48,523 bases of DNA from JAADDK01 sp964425415 (GCA_964425415.1 CAYRMJ010000002.1:1-48523), one strand, 5' to 3'. Counted from the stretch's first letter, positions 1-8,467 are shown. The notes: generated by a model from the letters alone, not told the origin. A program made the numbers and translations.

Positions 1-2
1 CA

Positions 3-272
3 AAACCAGTGGTTGTAAAGGACAAGGTGGGAAGAAGAAGGTACATCGTTGCATTGCGCACAGAAAACATTAAAGAGGCTTTTAGAGAAATAAAAAATGT
101 GGACGAGTGGGCCAAAATCATTCCTGTAAATGACAAATATGTTTTGGTTCGTTGTAGGCATTGGTACAAAGATGAGGTGATATCTATACTCCTTCAGCAC
201 GGTGTTGAAACTAAAATCACTACAGGTACAATCAAAAAGGCTAAAAAGATTATCAACTCTTTACCGCATTGA
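3..272 (+). CDS. rnp2: RNase P protein component 2 (Pop5), probably 5'-partial
   Basis: Protein subunit of archaeal RNase P, which trims the 5' leader of pre-tRNA. The readable part (about 87 residues) has the Pop5 pattern: GRRRYIVAL near the start, the strand YVLVRCRHWYKDEV in the middle, and the C-terminal signature TGTIKKAKKII. The frame is open to the left edge. A GTG at position 9 could be a start, but 87 residues is short for Pop5 (usually about 100-120), so part of the N-terminus probably lies outside the window. The 3' end overlaps the convergent GGGP synthase gene by 20 nt. Rpp29 (21883) and Rpp21 (43957) are also in this window. Family call from recall of conserved motifs; fairly sure. 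Confidence 0.8.
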   Translation, partial: KPVVVKDKVGRRRYIVALRTENIKEAFREIKNVDEWAKIIPVNDKYVLVRCRHWYKDEVISILLQHGVETKITTGTIKKAKKIINSLPH

Positions 273-990
273 TTATATCGGAGAGAGCACTGTAAATATC
301 GTCAACTTCTTCCACAATGGTGCCTGTGACAACAATGTCTGCGCCGCTATCAACCGCTCTCTTTGCCATTTCAGGAGTTCTTATTCCCCCTCCAACAATG
401 AGGGGAATGGAAATTTCAGATTTCACCATTGCAATCATTTCAGGAGGCACAGGCTCAGGCGCTCCGCTGCCAGCTTCCAGATACACAAATTTCATACCAA
501 GATACTGAGCTGCAAGAGCATAAGCAACCGCATCCTGCGGTCTATCTCTTCTTATGAGTCTTGCACGGCCCACACGCCCGACGGTCATTCCGGGTTCAAT
601 TATTATGTATCCCATGGGTATGGGTTCAATACCCATTTTCTTCACGAAAGGTGCTCCACGAACCTGATGACCTATAATCATCTCAATGCTCTCAGAGTTT
701 AGCAAACTCATGAAATACAGGGCATCAGCATGGGGCGATAGCACACTTGCCGAGTTTGGAAATATGATTACTGGAAGTTTTACCTTTTTCTTAATCTCAA
801 CTATTGTTTTGTCCATATCCTCTTTTGTTATTCCTGTGGAGCCACCGATCATGATCGCGTCCGTTCCTGCGCGCATTGCCTCCTCAGCAATTTTTGCGGC
901 ATTCCTCGGCTCTTGATCTGCAGGATCTATCAATGTCATGTGCATTTTTCCGCTTTTTACTTTCTCTTCAATGTAATTCATAACCTTCAT
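253..990 (-). CDS. Geranylgeranylglyceryl phosphate synthase (PcrB/GGGPS family)
   Basis: Catalyses the first committed ether-bond step of archaeal membrane lipids: geranylgeranyl diphosphate + sn-glycerol-1-phosphate gives GGGP. 245 residues, normal for this TIM-barrel family. Visible landmarks are the N-terminal HMTLIDPAD strand, GGSTGI, FPNSASVLSPHADA, the YLEAGSGAPEPV segment and the phosphate-binding IVGGGIRTPEMA and VVTGTIVEE loops near the C-terminus. Its ATG overlaps the stop of the upstream DGGGP synthase gene by 4 nt, so the two successive lipid enzymes form a translationally coupled operon. Cytosolic or membrane-peripheral. High certainty on family and reaction. Confidence 0.95.
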   Translation of the reverse strand: MKVMNYIEEKVKSGKMHMTLIDPADQEPRNAAKIAEEAMRAGTDAIMIGGSTGITKEDMDKTIVEIKKKVKLPVIIFPNSASVLSPHADALYFMSLLNSESIEMIIGHQVRGAPFVKKMGIEPIPMGYIIIEPGMTVGRVGRARLIRRDRPQDAVAYALAAQYLGMKFVYLEAGSGAPEPVPPEMIAMVKSEISIPLIVGGGIRTPEMAKRAVDSGADIVVTGTIVEEVDDIYSALSDIINAVKS

Positions 991-1805
991 GTTAATCCCC
1001 CAATCAGGTACGAGAGCAAACCCATCAGCATTCCGTACTTCACATACTTCTGTCCTCTGTGTGGGTCTTTAAATTGAATGAGTGCGGCGTATATAAAAAT
1101 TCCGTCAGAAATCATCACAGCAAATAGGTAATATTGAGAGAATGAAAAATAAAGATACGGAATTGGACTTAAAGACACGGCAAGAATAGTTGAGAGAAAT
1201 GCAACCATGCCTGCCATGTACCTACCAATCTTTTTTGGAAGAGTTCTCCTGTTGATATCTCCGCTCATGTCTTCCACATCTTTGATTATCTCACGGGCAA
1301 GATTGGAAAAGAAAGCCATCAGAGCAAACATTATCATGAGGAGCATTCTTCCGAATATGGCTCCGCCAAACACAAATAACATGCCCACAAGTATGCTTAT
1401 AGCCACATTTCCTGCGAAACCCTCGTATTTCAATGAGGATTCATATAACAGCAGAATTACAACTGCATAAGACGCAATTAATAGCGCGCATGTTGAGATG
1501 AGAAAAGAAGTTAGTATGCCCAGTGCAAAGAGAATGGCCGCGTAAACAACGGCAATGTTTGGGCGTATTTCTCCCGCAGGAATAGGTCTTTCTGGATGAT
1601 TGATTTTGTCCACATCCCTGTCATAATAATCGTTTATCACATTACCTCCAGCTGCAATAAGAACTACTGTGGCTATGCCCAGCACCAAATTAAGCCAATT
1701 TTGAACGATGTTTTGGCCCAAGGAAATCAGACCCACCAGTACGACTGCCAAGGCGGACATCAGACAGTTGATGGGTCTGGTGATTCTTATGTACGGATTC
1801 ACCAT
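987..1805 (-). CDS. Digeranylgeranylglyceryl phosphate synthase (UbiA prenyltransferase)
   Basis: Integral membrane UbiA-family enzyme that adds the second geranylgeranyl chain to GGGP, giving DGGGP, the precursor of archaeol. 272 residues with about eight hydrophobic segments. The first Asp-rich motif is NDYYDRDVD at residues 58-66, followed by NHPERPIPAG, typical of the archaeal DGGGPS branch; a second Asp motif EIIKDVEDMSGD lies near the middle. It is the first gene of a two-gene operon with GGGP synthase (4-nt overlap). A TATA-like sequence about 25 bp upstream with no room for a leader suggests a leaderless ATG. The lipid-gene neighbour makes DGGGPS much more likely than other UbiA activities. 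Confidence 0.93.
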   Translation of the reverse strand: MVNPYIRITRPINCLMSALAVVLVGLISLGQNIVQNWLNLVLGIATVVLIAAGGNVINDYYDRDVDKINHPERPIPAGEIRPNIAVVYAAILFALGILTSFLISTCALLIASYAVVILLLYESSLKYEGFAGNVAISILVGMLFVFGGAIFGRMLLMIMFALMAFFSNLAREIIKDVEDMSGDINRRTLPKKIGRYMAGMVAFLSTILAVSLSPIPYLYFSFSQYYLFAVMISDGIFIYAALIQFKDPHRGQKYVKYGMLMGLLSYLIGGLT

Positions 1806-1824
1806 CCGCGGAATGTGCCGAAAA

Positions 1825-1837
1825 GATATAATAATTT
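1825..1837 (-). promoter_or_regulatory. TATA box of the DGGGPS-GGGPS operon
   Basis: Minus-strand AAATTATTATATC lies 20-32 bp before the ATG at 1805. At archaeal TATA-to-start spacing, transcription would begin almost at the ATG, giving a leaderless mRNA. It shares a short intergenic region with the divergent promoter of the 1895 gene. Confidence 0.55.
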
Positions 1838-1856
1838 CCGAATTGCCAAGCGATAG

Positions 1857-1866
1857 ATATTTATTA
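1857..1866 (+). promoter_or_regulatory. TATA box of the 1895 gene
   Basis: ATATTTATTA sits about 30 bp before the ATG at 1895. No purine-rich ribosome binding site is visible directly before that ATG, consistent with a leaderless or nearly leaderless transcript. Confidence 0.5.
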
Positions 1867-1894
1867 ATGAAATAAGTTATGGTTTCCGATATAT

Positions 1895-4800
1895 ATGAGT
1901 GGAAGGGTGTTTACGTATCCCATATCAAACAAGGTTACGGTAGAGGTTATAGATGAGTTGGAGCATTATTCTGCACTGAGGAGATTGTACAAATTAAAAG
2001 GAGAAAATGTGGATGTATATGTGGTCACCTACGGGCTTGATGATGAAGATTTATCTAAAATAAGGGGCATTGATGAAAATTTCAATGTTTTAAAGGTGGA
2101 AGATTATCTTGAGAATCTAAATGATTTCATAGAGCGTCTTTACAATGATGGAAACATTCAGGTGAAGGAAAGGCGAAGTTTTTACTGCAGCCGATGTGAT
2201 GCATACTACACTCAAAATGAGATAAAGGTGGAGGAGAGAGAGCAGGTTTACAATGTGATACGCACAAGAATTGGAAGGCGGCTTTACTTCATAGACCGCC
2301 TGCCTGATGGCATAGAACCCGTAGGTGTGGCCATAAACGAATCTGAGAAACTTATATATGTCAGAATGGACAGGGAAACATGGCTAGCGCCGGAATCCAT
2401 GAGAGAGGTTTTAGTTAAAAACATAGAGGTTCCTGAATCAAACATCAAGACCGGTACCATCAGGGAAATAGCCAAAGCCATAAGACTTGTAGGATACGTT
2501 GCGGTGGGTGATTTTGATACTGGGTACATAAAGAAGAGCGAAGAGGACATGTACAACATATCCAAGGTGATATCCTCATACACCGTGATATACTCACTAA
2601 CGGAGAAAAGTGAAGTGAAAGTGTGTCCCCAGTGTGGTGAGCCAGTTAAAGAAGTGGTCAATCCTAAATTGATAACAAAAATTGAGGAAAAGGAGGTTGT
2701 TCTCTCTGAGGAGATTGGTGCGTTCCGATTGCCCATGCTCTACTGTGAATCTTGCGGACATTTTGAATTTGGAGTTAAGATAAGAGAGTGCCCCATGTGC
2801 GGCAATGTGATGGAGCGAAAGTTCTTCTACAACCCAAGGCTAATTCCTATAGGTCTGTATTTTGAAGAGATAGAAGAACCTCAAAAAGTAGCATTTATTC
2901 ACGAAAAACGGCAAAAACACATAAAATTAGAGCAGATAATAGAGGTGGAGGGAAAAAAGATAGCGGATAAAACTGTGATTTTGAGACATAGATACTCCGA
3001 TGAACCAATTCCAAAAAGTGCATACCTTTTAAAGAAAAAGGGAATAATTGTGGATGATAAAAAACTTGAGAAAGTTAAAAGTGTTATAGAGAATCTGTTC
3101 AAATATGTGTCAATATACGGTACAACAGAGCCAAAAGAGCCAATTGACAACTGGATTGTGTGGGAGGGAGAGAAGGTAAAGCGTGAGTTTACCGAGAGAA
3201 TTGAGAACGGTAATTTCGCTCATGCGTTTCAATTACTTCGCAACTTTGTGATAGACGATATCTCGCACATGTATGTGGGTATGAAGAGAAAGGAACCAGT
3301 AGTTATGCGGGTTCTAATTGATTCTGTAAGAATGTTCTATGTTTTTGATCCTGATTTCAGCAGGGCCATTCTTAAAAAGCAAGGTTATGATCTTCAACTC
3401 ACTTACGATGAAGTACCCGAAGTTAAAGGCATGTACATTGTGAAGGATGTTATAAAGAAGATAATGCAATTTAGAAGTGAAAAGGATATTCCTCGCAGAG
3501 AACCCATAAAGAAGATTGTTTTTGTTACCAAGCATGAGGAAGAGGTAAAAGAGTTCACAAGTAGTATAATAAAGTTCACCAACACATTGGCCTTCACCTC
3601 CACCGAGAAATGGGAAGAGATGGATATGACGATTGAGCCAAATGTGGAAGCCATAAGCCGCATGTACCGAGCTTGGGCCCCCAAAATTGCATTTCTGTTA
3701 AAAAGAAAGAATGTGAAAGATGTGATGGCTGCTTTGAACACCGGTGGATACACCATGGGTATTGAAGGATTTATTGTGAAAATCACACCGGACATGGTGA
3801 AGTACGTTGAGAAGATGCCAAAGGGCTACATAAAAATAGAGGCAAAATACGGAGATTTGTATGTGAATTCTGAGAGAGATATAACCACGATGAGAATAAG
3901 AATGATAAATGAAGTCATAAGACGAATAAATTACATGCGCAAAGATTTGGATATTGAATACGATGATTTGATTGATGTTAGCATATCCACAGATGATTAT
4001 GTGCTTAAAATGTTGAAAGGATATGTGGATGAGATACGAGAGCGTACCAGAGCGAGAAATGTTGATTTTAGGTACATAGAGTACGCCTATGTGGTTGAGT
4101 GGCCAATTATGGACTTTGACGTTATCATCGGGATCAATCCCCTGTTCAAAAAATGGGTCATTAAAGCTTTTCAGAGCATCCCGGGCATTGCAGAAAACAA
4201 GGCTGAGATGCTGTTTCACATGGGTTATGGAAGCATTTACGAGCTAATGCAAGCATCTCCGTCCGAGCTTGCGGAAATTCCCGGTTTTTCCCTCAATTTT
4301 GCTAACAAAGTGAAAGATTACATTTTCAACAATGCGTTCAGGTCAGTGAAGGAGGGTGACAAAGAGTACTGTCCATTCTGCAGAACGGAGATAGGTGAAG
4401 ATGATGAGTTCTGTCCCAGATGCGGAGCTCCGATAAGAGTGGTCATGGAGAGAAAGGGCATTGAGGAAGGGAATCTCTACCTCGCATGGGGAGATTTTTC
4501 CAAAATTGGCACTTTGCTGAGCACACAGTACGCAGATGATAAAAAATTGCTGATCACAAAGGAGGACCCTGACGATATAAAGAAAGAGTATCATCTTAAA
4601 AATGTGTCCATCACATGGGTTTCCTATGTGCCCATGGGCAAGAGCATCAAACCCAAGGACATAGATAAGATGAAGGAGATAATCAAAAAGAATCTTGATA
4701 AAGGTGCAAAGATTATAGCATGGGACTCTTTTGATTTTATGAATGCAATCAATGGATTTGATGCCATGTACGAGCTTTTAAAGGAAGTGAGAGAATACAT

Positions 4801-4897
4801 CAAAGAATCTAATGCCATATTCCTGTTCAATGTTGAAGAGTTGGAGGACGAGGAACAGGTTAGAAAGTTAGTTGAGCTGGTGGATGGTAAAATTTAA
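1895..4897 (+). CDS. Class I aminoacyl-tRNA synthetase-like protein without catalytic motifs, fused to HhH, zinc ribbons and DUF835
   Basis: 1000 residues. In order: residues 60-115 (ERLYNDGNI then FYCSRCDAYYTQNEI, C98/C101) resemble the helix and first zinc module that follow HIGH in Leu/Val/IleRS; about 140-175 (VGVAINESEKLIYVRM, ETWLAPESM) resembles the start of the CP1 editing domain; CxxC pairs lie near 244, 284/287 and 299/302; 417-500 (DNWIVWEGEKVKREF, then HMYVGM) resembles the class I anticodon-binding helical bundle. I see neither HIGH nor KMSKS, so aminoacylation is unlikely. The C-terminal third has helix-hairpin-helix motifs (about 756-812), a double zinc ribbon (CPFC/CPRC, about 825-845) and a DUF835 domain (about 858-995). 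Single gene, convergent with a dehydratase gene (4-nt overlap). Function unknown; a tRNA- or nucleic-acid-binding regulator is inference. Homology calls are from motif recall, not a search. Confidence 0.6.
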   Translation: MSGRVFTYPISNKVTVEVIDELEHYSALRRLYKLKGENVDVYVVTYGLDDEDLSKIRGIDENFNVLKVEDYLENLNDFIERLYNDGNIQVKERRSFYCSRCDAYYTQNEIKVEEREQVYNVIRTRIGRRLYFIDRLPDGIEPVGVAINESEKLIYVRMDRETWLAPESMREVLVKNIEVPESNIKTGTIREIAKAIRLVGYVAVGDFDTGYIKKSEEDMYNISKVISSYTVIYSLTEKSEVKVCPQCGEPVKEVVNPKLITKIEEKEVVLSEEIGAFRLPMLYCESCGHFEFGVKIRECPMCGNVMERKFFYNPRLIPIGLYFEEIEEPQKVAFIHEKRQKHIKLEQIIEVEGKKIADKTVILRHRYSDEPIPKSAYLLKKKGIIVDDKKLEKVKSVIENLFKYVSIYGTTEPKEPIDNWIVWEGEKVKREFTERIENGNFAHAFQLLRNFVIDDISHMYVGMKRKEPVVMRVLIDSVRMFYVFDPDFSRAILKKQGYDLQLTYDEVPEVKGMYIVKDVIKKIMQFRSEKDIPRREPIKKIVFVTKHEEEVKEFTSSIIKFTNTLAFTSTEKWEEMDMTIEPNVEAISRMYRAWAPKIAFLLKRKNVKDVMAALNTGGYTMGIEGFIVKITPDMVKYVEKMPKGYIKIEAKYGDLYVNSERDITTMRIRMINEVIRRINYMRKDLDIEYDDLIDVSISTDDYVLKMLKGYVDEIRERTRARNVDFRYIEYAYVVEWPIMDFDVIIGINPLFKKWVIKAFQSIPGIAENKAEMLFHMGYGSIYELMQASPSELAEIPGFSLNFANKVKDYIFNNAFRSVKEGDKEYCPFCRTEIGEDDEFCPRCGAPIRVVMERKGIEEGNLYLAWGDFSKIGTLLSTQYADDKKLLITKEDPDDIKKEYHLKNVSITWVSYVPMGKSIKPKDIDKMKEIIKKNLDKGAKIIAWDSFDFMNAINGFDAMYELLKEVREYIKESNAIFLFNVEELEDEEQVRKLVELVDGKI

Positions 4898-5259
4898 AGT
4901 ATCACAACTTTGCCATCGTGTATTTCAACTTCGGCGCCATTCGGTATGTCTTCAATACTCACACCGTCAACAGTGGGTATCTCAGCAATGATCGCACCGG
5001 CAACCACGATTGGTTCAGCCTCCTCCACAATCATTCCTCTGGGTGCAGTGCCATGAAACTTGAGAGCGTAGAGAGTATATGAGCCCACAGTGCTTCCTGC
5101 ACCTCTTGGAAACACGAATATGCGATCTTTTATAGCTCCGCATCCTTCAACAGTGCCTCTTTTTGGATCAATATCTCCCAGAATAACAACTGGCTTATCA
5201 CATTTCACCACCACACCTCTCGCTTTTCCGGGATAGATTACCCTGCCCTCTTTAATCAC
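4894..5259 (-). CDS. Phosphomevalonate dehydratase small subunit (aconitase X swivel domain, DUF126)
   Basis: Small subunit (121 residues) of the aconitase-X type enzyme that dehydrates (R)-5-phosphomevalonate to trans-anhydromevalonate 5-phosphate in the archaeal mevalonate pathway. Shows the swivel-domain signatures KARGVVVKCDKPV, ILGDIDPKRGTVEG and FPRGAGSTVGSYTLYAL, in which the SxxGSYxLY loop normally contributes to the active site. Its ATG overlaps the end of the large-subunit gene by 4 nt, the usual arrangement for a two-subunit enzyme. Older annotations call this family DUF126 or predicted aconitase subunit 2. High certainty on family; the reaction follows from characterised archaeal homologues. 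Confidence 0.92.
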   Translation of the reverse strand: MIKEGRVIYPGKARGVVVKCDKPVVILGDIDPKRGTVEGCGAIKDRIFVFPRGAGSTVGSYTLYALKFHGTAPRGMIVEEAEPIVVAGAIIAEIPTVDGVSIEDIPNGAEVEIHDGKVVIL

Positions 5260-6422
5260 GCTATCACGCTCCTCAGAAGAGTGTACATATCACGAACCAT
5301 CACCTCTGCACCTCCAAAGCGAGCTTTGCGGAGATAAAGAGCTGCCTTTCCTGAATTTGTGCCAATCCTCTTGTATATCTTTCCTGCATTGCTAACTACC
5401 ACGCATGTATCGGCCATTACCTTACCTCCAAACTCCTTAATTATTCTGACGCTCTCGCTCTCTTTTTCTATCGTGCTTCGTGCTCCGAATATCCATAGCT
5501 CCACATCCTCCCTTTTTCTCTTTCCTCTTACAAACTCTGCAATCTTTCTGAGCTCTGAAGCAGACACATGAGGACAGCCTATTGCTATCAACTCAACATC
5601 TATTTCCTCGCCCTCGTATTCTTCAATATCCTCTTTTGTAACTGTTATCCTTTCCACTCTGTCTCTCAAAGCCGTGCGCCACTCTGGGGTTATGCCTTCA
5701 ACATGGTACATGGATATGCTTCCAGATGCCGCCATTGCCGCACCCATGAGCTTGAGGTCGTCCAAGTCCCCATTGAGCCTAATATACGGCACACCGTTAA
5801 TCACAGAACCAATATATAGGCCAATAAGTGGGAAATGCTCAGGTTTGAGCTCAAAGCCCACCTCAATGAGATGAGTTGCACCTCTCTCCTCTTTCAGGTG
5901 CATTCCATAATTTGGTGTTTTCCCGATTATTGCGGAGGCAAGCGCGCTAACCGAGCCTTCTCTGTTCGTTCTCGCACCGATTATTGAATTCGCATATATG
6001 ACAGCGGAGCTTTCAGCCCAAGCGATGTGCTCGCCGAATTTGGGAATGTTATCGTAGTAATATGGTGTGCATGTCATTGTGGGTTTAACTCCCATATTTA
6101 CATAAGCTCTCACAATTTCCATCTGCTTTCTGTGAAACTCCTCGTCAACTTCCAGCTCCTTTAAGAACGCCTCGTCAAACGCGATGGGATTGAGAGTGGT
6201 CGGCACACTGACCTTTGCACCTTCCAGAGATTTGAGAAAGTGAATGCCCGCATCTCCAATTGTTCTGTAAGAAACTCCCGAAATCTGAGCTGAGGCTATG
6301 GGTATGAGTCTGTCCGCATTGAATATCTCACCCATTTTAACTAAAATTCTGATGAGCTTTGCCTGAGCGGCACCGTATTCTCCATCCAGCATCTTTTCCT
6401 CCTCTTTTGTTAGGTACATCAC
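5256..6422 (-). CDS. Phosphomevalonate dehydratase large subunit (aconitase X catalytic)
   Basis: Catalytic subunit (388 residues) of phosphomevalonate dehydratase, expected to hold an iron-sulfur cluster. Candidate ligand cysteines are C118 in TMTCTPYY and those in IGCPHVS and DTCVVVS. The N-terminus YLTKEEEKMLDGEYG and the AQISGVSYRTIGDAG segment are typical of aconitase X. It lies 6 nt after purH and overlaps the small-subunit gene by 4 nt. Together with the lipid genes at 253-1805 it ties this end of the window to isoprenoid supply. Two adjacent ATG codons are possible starts and differ by one residue. Confidence 0.93.
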   Translation of the reverse strand: MMYLTKEEEKMLDGEYGAAQAKLIRILVKMGEIFNADRLIPIASAQISGVSYRTIGDAGIHFLKSLEGAKVSVPTTLNPIAFDEAFLKELEVDEEFHRKQMEIVRAYVNMGVKPTMTCTPYYYDNIPKFGEHIAWAESSAVIYANSIIGARTNREGSVSALASAIIGKTPNYGMHLKEERGATHLIEVGFELKPEHFPLIGLYIGSVINGVPYIRLNGDLDDLKLMGAAMAASGSISMYHVEGITPEWRTALRDRVERITVTKEDIEEYEGEEIDVELIAIGCPHVSASELRKIAEFVRGKRKREDVELWIFGARSTIEKESESVRIIKEFGGKVMADTCVVVSNAGKIYKRIGTNSGKAALYLRKARFGGAEVMVRDMYTLLRSVIA

Positions 6423-6428
6423 ATCACC

Positions 6429-7898
6429 TCAGTGCCGAAATACGCGTATTCCTGTCATGACCATCGCCATATCATGCTCATTAACAGCATCTATAACCTC
6501 CTCATCTCTGATTGAGCCACCCGGTTGAATCACCGCGGTTATTCCAGCATTGTGAGCGCTGTCAATTGCGTCCCTGAACGGAAAGAAAGCATCCGAAGCC
6601 ATGACCGCTCCCTTTGCACGATTTCCAGCCTTTCTGGCAGCGAGTTCCACCGAATCCACCCTGCTCATCTGCCCTGCGCCGGTTCCAATTAGCATCTCCT
6701 CTTTGGCAAATACTATCGCATTGCTCTTAACATGCTTAACAACGCGCCATGCAAACATCATATCTCTCATCTCATCTTCCGTGGGCATTCTTTTAGACAC
6801 CACCTTTAGCTCAGAAGGAAAGCTTTTATCCCAATCCTGCATCAAAAATCCGTTTCTGAGCTGTCTTACCTCGTATGGCTCTTTGTTATATGTTTTCATC
6901 TCCACTATTCTCAGATTCTTCTTTTTTGACAGCTCTTTCAGAGCCCCCTCTGATATCGCGGGGGCGACAACAACTTCAATGAACTTCTTTTTCATGAGCT
7001 TTGCAGTTTCCGTATCAACCTCTCTGTTGAATGCCACTATGCTTCCGTACGCGGACATGGGATCGCCCGCCCACGCGCGTTCAAAAGCCTCGCTTAGTGT
7101 TTTACCAGTGGCTGCACCGCAGGGATTGGCATGCTTTACAACCACGCTTGCAGGCTTTTCAAATTCTAAAACCATTGAGTATGCGGAATCCATATCGTAA
7201 ATATTGTTAAAAGAGAGCTTTTTGCCGTGATGCTGAACAAAAAACTCATCGTTGGAGTAAAGTGCACCTCTCTGATGGGGGTTTTCACCGTATCTCAGGT
7301 CCATGATTTTCCCTCTTGCAATTAGTAGATGTTCAGGAAGGCCCTCTTCGTATCTTTGCCACAGGGTATTGTAAATCAGAGCGTCGTAAGAAGCAGTCAA
7401 AGCAAAAGCTTCCATGGCAAGTTTTCTTCTCCACCTTTCACCGTTTTTTCCTTCTTTCAACACCGAAATGACCTCTCTGTACTGATTTGGAGAGGATACT
7501 GTTATCACGCGCTTGTAATTTTTCGCCGCGGCCCTAAGAAGTGCCACGCCTCCAATGTCTATATTTTCAATCATAGCCTCTTCATCTGCATTTGAGAATC
7601 TTTCAAAAGGATACAGGTTCACAACCACCATGTCAATGGGCTCAATATCCGTTCCTTCCAAATCCTCGGCACTTTTTGCAAGTATGCCCCCATGCACCTT
7701 CGGATGTAGTGTTTTGACTCTTCCACTCAAAATCTCCGGAAAGCCGGTGAGCTCTTCAATCTTAACCGCCGGTATTCCATTGCTCTTGAGAAATTTATAT
7801 GTACCACCTGTGGATATTATCCGAAATTTCAAATTCACAAGCTCCCTTGCAAACCACTCCAGCTCTCGCTTGTCAGATACACTTATCAGTGCGAGCAT
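6429..7898 (-). CDS. purH: Bifunctional AICAR transformylase/IMP cyclohydrolase PurH
   Basis: Last two steps of de novo IMP synthesis. I place the start at the ATG of MLALISVSDKRELEW (489 residues), because IMP cyclohydrolase domains begin with this strand; an ATG 18 codons upstream would add an unrelated N-terminus. The N-terminal cyclohydrolase domain shows ISTGGTYKFL and GRVKTLHPKVHGGIL; the C-terminal transformylase shows LRYGENPHQRGALY, KHANPCGAA and SDAFFPFRD. Many archaea use PurP and PurO here, so a fused bacterial-type PurH is patchy in archaea and often explained by transfer. First gene of an operon with phosphomevalonate dehydratase. Confidence 0.96.
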   Translation of the reverse strand: MLALISVSDKRELEWFARELVNLKFRIISTGGTYKFLKSNGIPAVKIEELTGFPEILSGRVKTLHPKVHGGILAKSAEDLEGTDIEPIDMVVVNLYPFERFSNADEEAMIENIDIGGVALLRAAAKNYKRVITVSSPNQYREVISVLKEGKNGERWRRKLAMEAFALTASYDALIYNTLWQRYEEGLPEHLLIARGKIMDLRYGENPHQRGALYSNDEFFVQHHGKKLSFNNIYDMDSAYSMVLEFEKPASVVVKHANPCGAATGKTLSEAFERAWAGDPMSAYGSIVAFNREVDTETAKLMKKKFIEVVVAPAISEGALKELSKKKNLRIVEMKTYNKEPYEVRQLRNGFLMQDWDKSFPSELKVVSKRMPTEDEMRDMMFAWRVVKHVKSNAIVFAKEEMLIGTGAGQMSRVDSVELAARKAGNRAKGAVMASDAFFPFRDAIDSAHNAGITAVIQPGGSIRDEEVIDAVNEHDMAMVMTGIRVFRH

Positions 7899-7973
7899 GA
7901 ACGCACATGGCAATTGATAAGTTAAGCGTTGCGTTTTAATATTCAACCACATTTTAATTGTCAGGCCAAAATA

Positions 7974-7981
7974 CTTATATG
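7974..7981 (+). promoter_or_regulatory. TATA box of the V4R gene
   Basis: CTTATATG ends about 20 bp before the ATG at 8002 with no visible ribosome binding site between, as expected for a leaderless archaeal mRNA. Confidence 0.5.
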
Positions 7982-8001
7982 ATGCTTTTCTTCATTTACA
8001 C

Positions 8002-8435
8002 ATGGATGATTCAAACAGAATGGTTTACGGAGGTGTGTTCATCGCCAGATTCAGGTACATTGAAGAGAAATACGGGACTGATGGCTTAAAATCGCTCATT
8101 GAAGAGATGAAGAGTATGGGATATGATGGTCCCTCTGATCCTCATAATTTTAAGATTGGTGCAAAGTATCCNNNNNNNNNNNNNNNNNNNNNNNNNNNNN
8201 NNNNNNNNNNNNNNNNNNNNNNNNNNNNNNNNNNNNNNNNNNNNNNNNNNNNNNNNNNNNNNNNNNNNNNNTTAGGGGCTATGATATCTCCCCAGATCCC
8301 ATTTTTTGCGAAGTTCTAACGCATTACTTTGAGGGTGTGCTTGAGAACCTACCTCTCAAAAACTTAAATGTTGAGCATACAAAATGTGTTCATCGTGGAG
8401 ATGAGCACTGTGAATGGCATTTTTCATGGGATTAA
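8002..8435 (+). CDS. V4R-domain (4-vinyl reductase-like) protein, interrupted by an assembly gap
   Basis: The part before the gap encodes 57 residues starting MDDSNRMVYGGVFIARFRYI; the part after it, in another frame, gives RGYDISPDPIFCEVLTHYFEG and ends with KCVHRGDEHCEWHFSWD before TAA at 8433. The closing CxHxGxxxCxW/F pattern is characteristic of the small-molecule-binding V4R fold found in archaeal sensor and hydrocarbon-binding-like proteins. Because the 100 Ns are a conventional spacer of unknown true length, the frame change is not evidence of a frameshift. The missing middle should complete one V4R domain. Ligand unknown. Single gene with its own TATA box, between divergent purH and DNA ligase. 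Confidence 0.7.
8172..8271. other. Assembly gap (100 N)
   Basis: Exactly 100 ambiguous bases, the usual placeholder for a scaffold gap of unknown length. It falls inside the V4R-domain gene and makes the reading frames on its two sides unrelated. Confidence 0.98.
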
Positions 8436-8438
8436 AAA

Positions 8439-8446
8439 CTTAAATA
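8439..8446 (+). promoter_or_regulatory. TATA box of the DNA ligase gene
   Basis: CTTAAATA lies 22-29 bp before the ATG at 8468 and directly follows the stop of the V4R gene. The spacing predicts a leaderless ligase transcript. Confidence 0.45.
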
Positions 8447-8467
8447 GGGGAATTAAATATTTGAGCT

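Noticed and set aside
3698..4219. 173-codon minus-strand frame inside the 1000-residue chimera gene
   Set aside because: Antisense shadow of a well-supported gene, with His/Ser/Phe-rich noise sequence and no start signals.
8002..8319. Continuous 105-codon frame through the N run
   Set aside because: The frame after the 100 Ns is arbitrary; the coding frame downstream is a different one with a clear V4R C-terminus.
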